64,000 nt of DNA from Udaeobacter sp963725505 (GTDB lineage: Bacteria > Verrucomicrobiota > Verrucomicrobiia > Chthoniobacterales > UBA10450), in contig CAVRYN010000006.1 in NCBI GenBank assembly GCA_963725505.1, positions 191,266-255,265 of the forward strand, read 5' to 3'. A program made the position numbers and the translations under genes. How positions within the stretch are numbered: position 1 is the first letter of the stretch; each line of letters opens with the position of its first letter. The notes below the pieces were generated by a model that saw only the letters and a list, made by a program, of their open reading frames with translations, was not told the origin of the DNA and made no database searches. Shown piece after piece: positions 35,222-44,079 of the stretch.

Positions 35222-35518
35222 ATGTCTTTCCCCATATCCATTTCAAAAACTTCCGAACAACTTCCAGTTGACCCGCTCCTGGTGGTCACACGCACCGCTA
35301 TTGGTCTTGGCTTGGGAATTTTGATGGCTGACAAGATCAAGCCCCCGCTGCGGCAGGCAGCGGCGATTGCGCTCGTTGCAATCGGCGCTTTAGCGGCAGC
35401 CCCATGGCTCGTGAAAATTACGGTGGGCCAGATTAATCGCTCCGAGTGGGGCAGCCGCGCGCGTTTGCGTTCTATTCGCGGCGATGCCGGCTACAACTTG
35501 GATAACGACGTCTACTAG
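35222..35518 (+). CDS. Hypothetical membrane-associated protein
   Basis: 98 residues. Two weakly hydrophobic segments (VVTRTAIGLGLGILMAD and AAAIALVAIGALAAAPWLV) and a polar tail RSEWGSRARLRSIRGDAGY. No family recognised; coding character is reasonable. Confidence 0.5.
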   Translation: MSFPISISKTSEQLPVDPLLVVTRTAIGLGLGILMADKIKPPLRQAAAIALVAIGALAAAPWLVKITVGQINRSEWGSRARLRSIRGDAGYNLDNDVY

Positions 35519-35535
35519 AAGCCGGGTCATAATGT

Positions 35536-35602
35536 TGTAGCCACGCCCCGTTTGCGCCGTTCCGAGCTTGCGTTCCTGACGGTGCACAGTGCCGTGGCTA
35601 CA
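35536..35602. repeat. Palindromic element A
   Basis: TGTAGCCACGCCCCG at the left and GTGCCGTGGCTACA at the right. Confidence 0.85.
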
Positions 35603-35658
35603 GCACGTGCGTCTTTATGAGATGGCTTTATAGTTCGGAGCGCGACTGCATTACTCCG

Positions 35659-36753
35659 CTACAGCAACGCCTCGGCGATGGAATCCGCCAGCGCTTTGCC
35701 TTTTCGAGTGAGAACGAAATTGCCTCTCGATTCTTGAAGTAGCCCCAATGCAATAAACTCGTTTGTTTGTTGCGCGAAACGTTTCAAATCCGAAGCGGGA
35801 ACTCCGCCGCGCGTGCGCAGCGACAGCGCGATTCGCTCCGTGCGTTTGATTTCGTCCGTCAGATTTTCGCTCGATGCGCACGGTGATTGGCCGGAAAAAA
35901 CGCGATCGATGTAGGTGCGATAATCACAGACATTCTGGCACCGACGCATACCGACAGTCGAAACCGCGCTGGGGCCAAGGCCCAGATAATCTTTGCCGAG
36001 CCAATAGGCGCGGTTGTGGACTGACGAAAATCCGGGGCGCGCATAGTTTGAGATTTCGTAATGTTCGTAGCCGGCATCCTCCAGGCTCGCCATTGCCATC
36101 TCGAAAAACTCGGCGTCGATGTCTGAGTCCTGCCGAAATTCGCCGCACGCGTAACGCAGAAAAAACTCTGTATCCTCCTCGTACGTCAGGCAATAAGCGG
36201 AGATATGATTGGGCTGGAGCGCGATGGTTTTCTCCAGCGTCAAGCGCCACTGCTGAATCGTCTGTCCTGGCAAACCGAACATCAGGTCGATGTTGATGTT
36301 CGAGAACCCGGCTGCGCGCAGAATATGAAACGAATGCTCGGCCTGCTGTGCGTTGTGCTCGCGCCCAAGCAATTTCAGCAAGTGGTCGTCCCACGATTGC
36401 ACGCCGAGGCTGATCCGGTTGATTCCGAATTTTTTGAGGATCGCGGCTTTGCGCGCGGAAACGCTTCCCGGATTGGCTTCGATCGTGCACTCGACCAGTT
36501 CCGACAAGTCGAGCTGCTCATGAAATCCGCGCAGCAGAAATTCCAATTGCGCGATGTTGAGCGCGGTGGGCGTGCCGCCACCGAAATAAAGCGTTTCAGG
36601 CGAAATCGCAAAATGTGTGTGCTGGTCGAGATCGCGCAATATCGCTTCGCAAAATCGCCAGGTCTGCGAGCGGTCGAGCAGATCCTTGTAAAAAGCGCAG
36701 TACGGGCAGATACGCGCGCAGAACGGAATGTGAACGTAGAGGTGGCGGATCAT
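35659..36753 (-). CDS. hemW: Radical SAM heme chaperone HemW
   Basis: 364 residues. The 4Fe-4S cluster cysteines are in FCARICPYCAFYK (CxxxCxxC plus one), followed by YFGGGTPTAL, ANPGS, GVQSWDDHLLKLLGREHN and LMFGLPGQT, the standard HemW series. The C-terminal HemN-like domain follows. HemW binds heme and inserts it into respiratory proteins rather than acting as coproporphyrinogen oxidase, which usually has a different cysteine spacing. Confidence 0.93.
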   Translation of the reverse strand: MIRHLYVHIPFCARICPYCAFYKDLLDRSQTWRFCEAILRDLDQHTHFAISPETLYFGGGTPTALNIAQLEFLLRGFHEQLDLSELVECTIEANPGSVSARKAAILKKFGINRISLGVQSWDDHLLKLLGREHNAQQAEHSFHILRAAGFSNINIDLMFGLPGQTIQQWRLTLEKTIALQPNHISAYCLTYEEDTEFFLRYACGEFRQDSDIDAEFFEMAMASLEDAGYEHYEISNYARPGFSSVHNRAYWLGKDYLGLGPSAVSTVGMRRCQNVCDYRTYIDRVFSGQSPCASSENLTDEIKRTERIALSLRTRGGVPASDLKRFAQQTNEFIALGLLQESRGNFVLTRKGKALADSIAEALL

Positions 36754-36769
36754 AATATTTCTCTGAGTG

Positions 36770-36800
36770 TCATTCCGAGCGGAGCGAGGAACCTCTCATA
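36770..36800. repeat. Half of a CATTCCGAGCG paired-arm repeat
   Basis: GTCATTCCGAGCGGAGCGAGGAACCTC, the same family as the copies at 35068, 36948 and 44080, just upstream of hemW. Confidence 0.65.
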
Positions 36801-36947
36801 GGGTGTTGGGATCACGCTTCTCATCTAGCGTGTCCCAAGCTTCGTGGGCGAGGTCCTTCTCCCGCGACTGCGGGATCAGGATGACCGCCAGGTGAGCGCA
36901 GTTGTGATTCGGGCGATTACTCATAAAATCCGTTTGGTCTTTATTGT

Positions 36948-37018
36948 CATTCCGAGCGAAGTCGAGGAATCTCTTGCTGTTAATATTAAGAGATGTCTCG
37001 ACTTCGCTCGACATGACA
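36948..37018. repeat. CATTCCGAGCG...CGCTCGACATGAC paired-arm repeat supplying a start codon
   Basis: Left arm GTCATTCCGAGCGAAGTCGA, right arm TCGACTTCGCTCGACATGAC. The ATG in the right arm (37013) is the likely start of the downstream secreted protein. Confidence 0.75.
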
Positions 37019-38059
37019 AAACTCCGAAATGTAACTCTCGTTCTGTTCTGTGCCCTTACCTGCTCCGTGCTGGCGCAAACGCCGCAGCCCTCGCCGACCC
37101 CTTCAATTGTGTATGCTGTGCATAATCCTGCCTCAATCAAAGATTACAAGACGAACCCGCGCGTTGTGCATGAGATGGTGGATCGGCTTGTTCTCGCCGT
37201 AACCGGCCAGTCTGACGTGGCGAAGGCGTGGGCGTCGCTCGTCTCTCCCAATGACCGGATTGGAATCAAAATCTCCGCAGCAGGGGGCGAACTTTTCACC
37301 ACGCATCATGATGTGGTGAACGCGATCGTGGACGGCCTCGTGGCAGCGGGCCATGCCCGCAGCACCATAATTGTTTGGGACCGGTCTCTCGGTGGAATCA
37401 AGGAAGCCGGTTATCGGACGGGAATCGATGGTTACCAGCTGCAAGCAATCACGCCGCGGGACGGTTACGACGCGAAAGCGGTCCTGACCGCACCTTTGAT
37501 GGGGCAACTGATTTGGGGCGATCTGGACTACCTCGGCGACGCACGGAAGATGCTCTCTGACGTTGAGAACAGCAGCAATGTCAGTCATTTTTCGAAAATC
37601 CTTTCCGGCGAAGTTAGCAAAATCATCAATGTCCCGGTGATGAGTATCAGTGAAACGAACGGGATCGCCGGTTGCATTTACAACATGACCATTCCGAACA
37701 TCGATAACTGGCGTCGCTTTGCGCAAGGCTCTCGTTTTGGCACGGAAAGCCTCGCGGAGATTTATGCTAATCCGCTCATCGCAAAAAAGGTCGTCTTCAA
37801 TTTGATGGACGGCCTCATTGCGCAATATGCGGGCGGCCCGCAGTCGCAGCCCAACTATGCCACGCATTATGCCACGCTGTACGCAAGCAAGGACCCAGTC
37901 GCTTTGGACACCGTCGCCTTGAAGCGTTTGGAAGAATGGCGCGCGCGTGCGAGTCTCCCTGTGATCGGGCAACAGGCTGCCTATATCGGCTTCGCCAGCC
38001 AGCTCGGCCTCGGCAACGCAGCGCCCAATCGGATCGAGGTCCGAAATATCGGAAAATGA
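37013..38059 (+). CDS. Secreted DUF362-like protein
   Basis: About 348 residues from ATG 37013, which gives a proper signal peptide (LRNVTLVLFCALTCSVLAQ) and a Pro-rich junction. The body (VSPNDRIGIKISAAGG, HHDVVNAIVDGLVAAGHARSTIIVWDRS, IINVPVMSISETNGIAGCIYNMTIPN, SKDPVALDTVALKRLEEWRA) resembles DUF362 proteins, but no iron-sulfur ferredoxin cysteines are present. Function unknown. An in-frame upstream start at 36944 lies inside repeat sequence and is rejected. Confidence 0.8.
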   Translation: MTKLRNVTLVLFCALTCSVLAQTPQPSPTPSIVYAVHNPASIKDYKTNPRVVHEMVDRLVLAVTGQSDVAKAWASLVSPNDRIGIKISAAGGELFTTHHDVVNAIVDGLVAAGHARSTIIVWDRSLGGIKEAGYRTGIDGYQLQAITPRDGYDAKAVLTAPLMGQLIWGDLDYLGDARKMLSDVENSSNVSHFSKILSGEVSKIINVPVMSISETNGIAGCIYNMTIPNIDNWRRFAQGSRFGTESLAEIYANPLIAKKVVFNLMDGLIAQYAGGPQSQPNYATHYATLYASKDPVALDTVALKRLEEWRARASLPVIGQQAAYIGFASQLGLGNAAPNRIEVRNIGK

Positions 38060-38096
38060 TTTTCTCCGGTACCACACGCGCCAACGTTTACCTTCC

Positions 38097-39095
38097 GTGA
38101 GCGCGCCATCGCATTTACAAACAGCACTTCTGCGTTCCGTCTCCCGCTCATTTTATCTTTCGATTCGATTTTTGCCGGCACAGTTACGCGAACCCATTGC
38201 GCTGGCGTATCTGTTTGCGCGGGCGACAGACAGCGTCGCCGATACGACCGGAATTTCTGGTCTCGTGCGAATCGAAACTCTCAACATGCTGTCGGACGGG
38301 ATTCAGGGAAAAGCTTCGCGCGAAGTTGTTGTCGATCTGATCGCCTCATTTGTCCCGCTGCAGGCGAACGAGAGCGAACGACGGCTGCTTGAATCGTTGC
38401 CCGATTGCCTTGCATGGCTCGAGCAGATCGAGCAGGCGGATCGCACAGACATTCGCGTGGTGCTGGAGAAGATCACGCGTGGCCAGATGCTCGATCTCCA
38501 GCGCTTCGATAACCCGCAAGAAATTCGCGCGCTTAGCACCGCTGCCGATCTGGACGAATACACGTATCTGGTTGCCGGTTGTGTCGGTGAATTTTGGACG
38601 CGACTTTGTTTCCGGCATGTTCGGAACTTCGCGAGTCTGAGCGAAGACGAGATGCTGGCGCTCGGCAAGCGCTACGGCATGTCGCTTCAATTGATCAATG
38701 TGCTGCGCGATGCCGGCTCCGATCTGCGCGCGGGCAGATGTTATTTTCCTGAATACGAACTAAGCGCCGTGCATATGACTGCATCTCAAATCCTTTCCGA
38801 ACCGGAGCGTTTCCAGCCGATCTATTGGACTTGGCTCGACAAAGCCATGGCAGGGCTGGAGTGCGGGATGCAATATTCGCGCGCGATCGAAAACCGCCGA
38901 GTGCGTGCTGCCACGGTTTTACCCGCATTGATCGGCGCGCGCACACTCGCGCTTTTAAATGAAGCTGGCCCCATGGCGTTGCAGCGCACGGTCAGAGTCC
39001 CGCGTGGTGAAGTGCGCGCCATGATTTTGTCGCTGGTGATCACTTTCGCATCGCGCAGAGTGATCCATGCGACGTTCAATCGCGCTAAACTGTAG
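38097..39095 (+). CDS. Squalene/phytoene synthase family protein, squalene-synthase-like
   Basis: 332 residues from GTG. Head-to-head prenyltransferase: first Asp-rich motif ARATDSVAD, the YTYLVAGCVGEFWTRL segment and second motif INVLRDAGSDLRAGRCYFP. The pattern is closer to squalene synthase than to HpnC/HpnD pairs. It would make squalene or a related C30 product for hopanoids or other isoprenoids. Its TAG stop is the first TAG of the repeat at 39091. Confidence 0.88.
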   Translation: MSAPSHLQTALLRSVSRSFYLSIRFLPAQLREPIALAYLFARATDSVADTTGISGLVRIETLNMLSDGIQGKASREVVVDLIASFVPLQANESERRLLESLPDCLAWLEQIEQADRTDIRVVLEKITRGQMLDLQRFDNPQEIRALSTAADLDEYTYLVAGCVGEFWTRLCFRHVRNFASLSEDEMLALGKRYGMSLQLINVLRDAGSDLRAGRCYFPEYELSAVHMTASQILSEPERFQPIYWTWLDKAMAGLECGMQYSRAIENRRVRAATVLPALIGARTLALLNEAGPMALQRTVRVPRGEVRAMILSLVITFASRRVIHATFNRAKL

Positions 39096-39171
39096 CGGTT
39101 GCCCCGTGGGCAACGGGGGCGCGCGTATGTTTATCAGTTCAGCGCGCGCTTCGCACAGCGAAGCCGCTACA
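39091..39171. repeat. Palindromic element A giving both neighbouring genes their stop codon
   Basis: Left end CTGTAGCGGTTGCC, right end GAAGCCGCTACAG. TAG on the plus strand (39093-39095) ends the squalene synthase gene and TAG on the minus strand (39167-39169) ends the uracil-DNA glycosylase gene. Confidence 0.9.
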
Positions 39172-39961
39172 GAAAATAATTTCGCTGTCGCTCGCTGATC
39201 GGTTGCTCGAGTCGCTCCAGCACTTGCAGCATGTCTTCCCAGACTTTGCGTTTTTCTGAAGGCGCTTGGTTTCGGAGCAAGTAAGCAGGATGATACGTGA
39301 TCATGAGTGGGACGCCGTTGTAAGCGTGCCAGCGGCCGCGCAATTCCCGCATGGTCCCTCGCATTCCAAGCAGGCCTTCCACCGCGACTGCACCGAGCGC
39401 GACCAGGACTTTCGGCTGGATGATCTCGATCTGTTCCACCAGATACGGCCGGCAGGTCTGCATCTCTGTCGGCGTGGGCGCGCGATTTCCAAAACTGCCC
39501 GACGGCGTGTCCGGCCGGCACTTAAGGATGTTCGCGATGTAAACATCTTCGCGGGCGAAGTTCATCGCCTTGAGAATTCTCGTCAGCAATTGTCCGGCGC
39601 GCCCGACAAATGGCTCACCTTGTTTGTCCTCGTCCACACCGGGCGCTTCGCCGATGAACATCAAATCCGCGTCCGGATTTCCTACGCCGAAAACCGTTTG
39701 TGTGCGCGAGCAGGCGAGATGCGCGCATTTAGTACAAGCGCGGACGCGTTCGCGAATCGGCTCAAGTAATTCTGCTTTGTTCGGCGATGGGTGTAGCCGT
39801 CGCTCTGTGAGCGACGCAGACGTTTCCCCCAGGGAAACGGCTACAGGGTCGGCGCTTTGCAGTCGCGCGAGTGCTGTTTGCGAAACGCGCGGCAAGTGAT
39901 CACTTGTGTCTCGAATCTTCTCCAGCGCTGCGATAACCAAATCGAGAGCTGGCTGCGTCAT
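39167..39961 (-). CDS. Uracil-DNA glycosylase, iron-sulfur type (family 4/5), with in-frame repeat
   Basis: About 264 residues from ATG 39961 (a TTG at 40015 would extend it). Removes uracil from DNA. The cluster cysteines start at ACTKCAHLACSRT, motif A is FIGEAPGVDEDKQGEPFVG, and further Cys lies in NILKCRPDTP; motif B is MITYHPAYLLRN. Between the N-terminal helix and the catalytic core, residues corresponding to bases 39792-39845 (VAVSLGETSASLTERRLHP) are a palindromic repeat read in frame, lengthening the linker by about 18 residues without breaking the frame. Confidence 0.93.
   Translation of the reverse strand: MTQPALDLVIAALEKIRDTSDHLPRVSQTALARLQSADPVAVSLGETSASLTERRLHPSPNKAELLEPIRERVRACTKCAHLACSRTQTVFGVGNPDADLMFIGEAPGVDEDKQGEPFVGRAGQLLTRILKAMNFAREDVYIANILKCRPDTPSGSFGNRAPTPTEMQTCRPYLVEQIEIIQPKVLVALGAVAVEGLLGMRGTMRELRGRWHAYNGVPLMITYHPAYLLRNQAPSEKRKVWEDMLQVLERLEQPISERQRNYFL
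39792..39845. repeat. Palindromic element A inside the uracil-DNA glycosylase gene
   Basis: TGTAGCCGTCGCTCTGTGAG at the left, AGGGAAACGGCTACA at the right, 54 bases, a multiple of three, with no stop in the frame used. In the orientation it has within the gene, its terminal TAG falls out of frame. Confidence 0.85.
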
Positions 39962-40017
39962 CGGAGGCGATAGTCCAAAATTTTGCCTCCGGATGCAATC
40001 TCTTTGATCATGCAACG

Positions 40018-40998
40018 ATGAGTATGCGGCTTAGCGATTACGATTACGACTTGCCGCGGGAATTGATTGCGCAGCGCCCGCTCCGACGCCGCGAAGATTC
40101 CCGAATGATGGTTCTGCGCCGCGCCGGGCTGACAATTGAACATCGCCAGTTTCGCGAGCTAAAAACGTTTCTAGAACCGGGCGACCTGCTGGTCTTAAAC
40201 GACACGCGCGTGCTCCCAGCGCGCCGATTCTCGGACGATGGCGTAATTGAATTTCTATTTCTCGAACGCCTGGGCCCGGCGCGTTGGAAGTGTCTGGTCA
40301 AGCCGGGACGCAAAATGCGCCTTGGCGCGACGGCAAAGGTCGACAACGTCGCTTTGCGGGTTGAAGAGATCACGCCAGATGGTGAGCGCATTGTCGCATT
40401 GGATGAAGATGTCGATCTTTATTCCGGCGGTTCCATGCCGTTGCCGCCGTATATCCACCGGCACAGCGATGAAAGGGATACGGCGTGCTACCAGACTGTT
40501 TTTGCTCATGCGCCTGGCGCGGTTGCCGCGCCGACAGCCGGTCTTCATTTCACTTCGGAAATTTTGCGTGAAATTCCGCACACATTCGTGACTCTGCATG
40601 TGGGCCCGGGGACATTTCTGCCGGTGCGCTCGGAAAAGATCGCCGAGCATCGCATGCACGCGGAGTGCTTCTCGATTTCGCCAGAGGCTGCGCGCCAGAT
40701 TAGCAACGCGCATCGGATCGTCGCGGTTGGAACGACTACGGTGCGCACGCTGGAATCGGCAAGCCGAAAAGGCGGAGAAGTCCTCGCGCAAGAAGGCGTA
40801 ACAGACCTATTCATTTATCCGCCTTATGATTTCCGAGCTGTCGACGTTCTGCTTACGAATTTCCACCTGCCGCGCTCGACTTTGCTGATGTTAGTCAGCG
40901 CATTTGCCGGCCGCGAATTTTTGCTGCGCGCTTATGAGAAAGCGATCCGCGAACGCTACCGCTTCTACAGCTACGGCGATTGCATGCTGATTTTGTAG
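40018..40998 (+). CDS. queA: S-adenosylmethionine:tRNA ribosyltransferase-isomerase
   Basis: 326 residues. Transfers the ribosyl moiety of SAM to preQ1 in tRNA during queuosine synthesis. Signature parts: LSDYDYDLPRELIAQRPL, LLVLNDTRVLPAR, GGSMPLPPYIHR, GAVAAPTAGLHFT, VTLHVGPGTFLPVR and VLLTNFHLPRSTLLMLVSAF. Divergent from the uracil-DNA glycosylase gene with 56 bases between the starts. Confidence 0.95.
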   Translation: MSMRLSDYDYDLPRELIAQRPLRRREDSRMMVLRRAGLTIEHRQFRELKTFLEPGDLLVLNDTRVLPARRFSDDGVIEFLFLERLGPARWKCLVKPGRKMRLGATAKVDNVALRVEEITPDGERIVALDEDVDLYSGGSMPLPPYIHRHSDERDTACYQTVFAHAPGAVAAPTAGLHFTSEILREIPHTFVTLHVGPGTFLPVRSEKIAEHRMHAECFSISPEAARQISNAHRIVAVGTTTVRTLESASRKGGEVLAQEGVTDLFIYPPYDFRAVDVLLTNFHLPRSTLLMLVSAFAGREFLLRAYEKAIRERYRFYSYGDCMLIL

Positions 40999-41001
40999 GA
41001 A

Positions 41002-41234
41002 ATCAACCACGAATGCACACGAATTGACACGAATCATTAGGATACCGAAATCCGAATGACCCGCCTTCGCCAACGCTTCGCCGTGGCATGCGAATGAAGA
41101 GTGGAGATGACCGCCAATTCAGCAAGAAACTTCCAAAGAAAAATCATTGGCCTTAATTCGTGTGATTCGCAGGCAAGTCTAATCTGCTTTCTTCCTTATT
41201 TGTGTTTATTCGTGTTCATTCGTGGTTAAAAGGA
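41002..41234. repeat. Paired-arm CCACGAATGCACACGAAT repeat with element B copy
   Basis: Left arm AATCAACCACGAATGCACAC, right arm GTGTTTATTCGTGTTCATTC followed by GTGGTTAAAA. Between the arms is an element B-like CCGCCTTCGCCAACGCTTCG (41061-41080). No gene is present. Confidence 0.7.
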
Positions 41235-41238
41235 GCTC

Positions 41239-41640
41239 ATGCCCGACCAACCGAGAGGCGAACTTGTCATTCAAACGATTGCCATGCCGATGGACACAAA
41301 TCCGAACGGCGATATCTTCGGTGGCTGGTTGACATCGCAGATGGACTTGGGCAGCGGAATTCTTGCGGCGAAAACTGCGCAAGCCCGAGTAGTTACCGTA
41401 GCGATGGAAGGAATGTCGTTCCTCGAACCCGTGCGGGTAGGGGACACGGTCAGGTGCTACGCGCACGTGGAAAAAATCGGCCGGACGTCAATGACGATTC
41501 CGGTGGAAGTGTGGGTGACGCGGTACATGACTGGCGAGGAGCTTCGCGTTACGCACGGTGTGTTTACGCTGGTCGCCGTCGATGAGTCCGGGAAACCGAT
41601 TCCGGTAAAGAGGAATCAACCACGAATGGACACGAATTGA
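41239..41640 (+). CDS. Acyl-CoA thioesterase, hotdog fold (YciA-like)
   Basis: 133 residues. Hydrolyses acyl-CoA in the cytoplasm. MPMDTNPNGDIFGGWLTSQMD is the hallmark segment with the active-site Asn/Asp helix, followed by VTVAMEGMSFLEPVRVGDTVRCYAHVEKIGRTSM. A strong RBS (AAAAGGAGC) precedes ATG. The last ten residues (RNQPRMDTN) are read from a CCACGAATGGACACGAAT repeat, so the C-terminus has been replaced or extended by repeat sequence. Confidence 0.9.
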   Translation: MPDQPRGELVIQTIAMPMDTNPNGDIFGGWLTSQMDLGSGILAAKTAQARVVTVAMEGMSFLEPVRVGDTVRCYAHVEKIGRTSMTIPVEVWVTRYMTGEELRVTHGVFTLVAVDESGKPIPVKRNQPRMDTN

Positions 41641-41716
41641 CACAAATGAAGATCGAGTTCATACGAGCGAGTTTGCCAATGGATTCGTGTTTATTGGTGT
41701 TCATTCGTGGTTAAAA
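41622..41716. repeat. Paired-arm CCACGAATGGACACGAAT repeat overlapping thioesterase 3' end
   Basis: Left arm AATCAACCACGAATGGACAC, right arm GTTCATTCGTGGTTAAAAC. Sister of 41002-41234; together they bracket the thioesterase gene. Confidence 0.75.
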
Positions 41717-41729
41717 CAACCTCGTCATT

Positions 41730-42917
41730 TTGCCGATGACGCAGTTCGCTTATCTCTTCGAACGATTTCCGTCATTCGGGCAAACGTTTTGCTATCGGGA
41801 AGTCGCTGAGCTTGCACAGCAGGGCATCACTCCGCCGATCTTTTCCATCCGGAACCCGAAAGACGAACCGCCGCAGGACTGGGACAACCGTATCGTGAAG
41901 CGTGTCCATTATCTGCCTGGCGAAAAGGAGTTGCTGGATAACGTTTGCACTGCGTCGAGAAGACAAAAGCTCACCCCGGAAATTGTCTCTGCGCTGGATG
42001 AATGGGGTCGGCGCACGGATTTTCTTCGACTCTATCAGGCTGTTTATGTCGGATTGCGCTTGCAAGAAATGGGAATTGGCCATGTTCACGCGCATTTCAC
42101 GGGATTGGCGGCGCGCACGGCTTTCTGGATCCACAAATTTTTTCCGATCACTTTCAGCTTTACCGCCCATGCGAACGACATTTTCGCACCGCGAAACTTC
42201 GAGATTGGGCTTGATAAGCTTGTCGATACAGCGCGCGTAATCGTCACTGTGAGCGATTATGCGAAAAAGTTTTTGCGAGAGCGCTTCCCAGAACGCACTG
42301 ATCGCACCCGTCGCATTTACAATGGCTTGAATCTCGCGGAATTCGAACGCGCGGATTTTTCTTCTACTCCACCGTTGATTCTGGCAGTCGGTCGTTTGAT
42401 CGCGAAAAAAGGTTTTGCCGATCTGATTCGCGCCTGCGGATTAATTTTGGAGCGCGGAAAATCGTTTCAATGCGAGATCATTGGCGAAGGTCCGCTTGAA
42501 AACGAATTACGCGGGCAAATCGAACGACTGGATCTGCAAAACTTTGTCGCGTTGTCCGGCGCAAAACCGCAACGCGAAGTCCGGCAGCGTCTCGCCGCGG
42601 CGAACGTTTTCGTGCTGCCGAGCGTGGTCGATCCCGAGGGGGGCATGGACAATCTTCCCACGGTCATCATGGAAGCGATGGCGACAGGGTTACCCGTTGT
42701 CTCGACCAATATCGGTGGGATTCCCGAAATGGTTGTTGAAAATGAAACCGGTTTTCTACTGGAACCGGGCGACGTAGTTGGGCTCGCCAATGCGATCGAA
42801 AAGGGGATCGACGATCGTGTGTTAGCACAACGACTTGGCCACGCCGGGTACCAGCGTGCGCACGAGTTTTTTTCAATTGAGAAGAATGTGCGTGAGTTGT
42901 ACGCGTTGCTTCCGTAG
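41730..42917 (+). CDS. GT4-family glycosyltransferase
   Basis: 395 residues, GT-B fold of the colanic-acid/exopolysaccharide type. FERFPSFGQTFCYREV at the N-terminus, HVHAHFTGLAARTAFWI, TFSFTAHANDIFAP, IVTVSDYAKKF, IYNGLNLAEF, ILAVGRLIAKKGFADLIRAC and the donor site VDPEGGMDNLPTVIMEAMATGLPVVSTN. It would add a sugar to a surface polysaccharide; acceptor unknown. No other polysaccharide-locus genes flank it. Confidence 0.92.
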   Translation: MPMTQFAYLFERFPSFGQTFCYREVAELAQQGITPPIFSIRNPKDEPPQDWDNRIVKRVHYLPGEKELLDNVCTASRRQKLTPEIVSALDEWGRRTDFLRLYQAVYVGLRLQEMGIGHVHAHFTGLAARTAFWIHKFFPITFSFTAHANDIFAPRNFEIGLDKLVDTARVIVTVSDYAKKFLRERFPERTDRTRRIYNGLNLAEFERADFSSTPPLILAVGRLIAKKGFADLIRACGLILERGKSFQCEIIGEGPLENELRGQIERLDLQNFVALSGAKPQREVRQRLAAANVFVLPSVVDPEGGMDNLPTVIMEAMATGLPVVSTNIGGIPEMVVENETGFLLEPGDVVGLANAIEKGIDDRVLAQRLGHAGYQRAHEFFSIEKNVRELYALLP

Positions 42918-42942
42918 CGGCGCTGTGCGATCGTCGAAATCT

Positions 42943-43010
42943 TGTAGCCACGGGCCTGTGGCCCGTCGAACTTTACGCTAAAGAGGACCGCCCACAGGGC
43001 GGTGGCTACA
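42943..43010. repeat. Palindromic element A providing the opcA stop
   Basis: TGTAGCCACGGGCCTGTGGC at the left, GGGCGGTGGCTACA at the right. The minus-strand TAG at 43006-43008 ends opcA. Confidence 0.88.
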
Positions 43011-44066
43011 GCAAATCGCGGACGCAATTGACCGCGTGCAGGTAAACGTGATGCGGTCCGCCGCGCATCAGTTCTTCGCTCATCAGGCTGACGGGATCGT
43101 TTTTTCCTGCAGGCATTAATTGCGGAATGCGTTTTTCGCCAACTTTGCCACGTGAAACTTCCAGAAGATCGCCGCACTTTGCGTAGGTGACGACGAATTC
43201 TATATCGCCCGCCGTCAACGCGACTTCGTGAATCGGTTGGCCGTCACGCTGGCGCATTTCGATGTCGATCTTTCGACCGGAGGAACTAACGAACTGAAGC
43301 TTGTTCTCCCCTCTTGTTTTCTCAGCGCGCCAGTTCAATTGCGCCGCAAGCCAGCCGACAAACAGAAGTGCGGTCGATCGGAATCCGGAGCGCGTAACTC
43401 GATGCGCACCTTATTGATTTTAGCAAGGCGATGATGCGAAGCCGGATGATCGAAGAATTGCGCGAGCGCGAAACGGACTTTGTCCAGTCGCGTCCAATTC
43501 AGGTCGCAAAGGACGATGCGCTGTTTTGCCTCGGCTTGTGCGGACTCCACGAGACGCATTTGCGCCTGAAAGTCCTGCCAGGGCTGGCTGTCGTAGATGA
43601 CTCGATCCACCCATGCCCAAAGTTGCGGATCCATCGGCTCACGGAATTGCTGCTGCCACCAAAGGTACAACGGCAGGTCCGAATCCAGGTTTGAGAGAAC
43701 AATGTTCGGCAGCTGAGTCGTGCACCCGCCGTTGAGGCGAAATGAAATTTGTTCGGAGCAAACTTGTTTGCTGCCGGCACGGCTGACGTGGCAGTGCGCG
43801 CTGATCCAGGCGTCCACGCGATCGCCCTCTGCGTTGCAATCAGCCTCGATGACGATCGCGCGACAGGCGTGGCTCTCAGTAATTCTCGCCATTAGTTGTG
43901 TGTTTCTGTCCAGTGAGCCCGGCTCTTCGCTGTAAACGGCAAGGTTCATCAGTGAAGCGCGCGTCGCTGCGCCTTCGCTTTCCCGCCAGAGTTTCTTCAG
44001 CTCCTGGTCGATCCTGCCGATCTCAACCGGCATTCCGAGCGAATACGTTTCAGTGATCGCGGCCAT
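43006..44066 (-). pseudogene. opcA: Glucose-6-phosphate dehydrogenase assembly protein OpcA, one frame break
   Basis: OpcA is a redox-linked activator of glucose-6-phosphate dehydrogenase known from cyanobacteria and actinobacteria. The N-terminal piece (MAAITETYSLGMPVEIGRIDQELKKLW..., TRASLMNLAVYSEEP, IVIEADC, LSNLDSDLPLYLWWQ, ELWAWVDRVIYDS-type) ends at LSAGLRRN. The C-terminal piece continues in another frame as WLAAQLNWRAEKTRG, break near 43350, here consistent with loss of one base. Joined length about 350 residues, normal. It lies directly downstream of zwf in the same orientation. Confidence 0.85.
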
Positions 44067-44079
44067 ACCTACAAAGCGC

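Noticed and set aside
39958..40014. 17-codon upstream frame (MIKEIASGGKILDYRLR) overlapping the glycosylase start by ATGA
   Set aside because: Too short to judge, no comparable leader known for this gene, and it may be chance.
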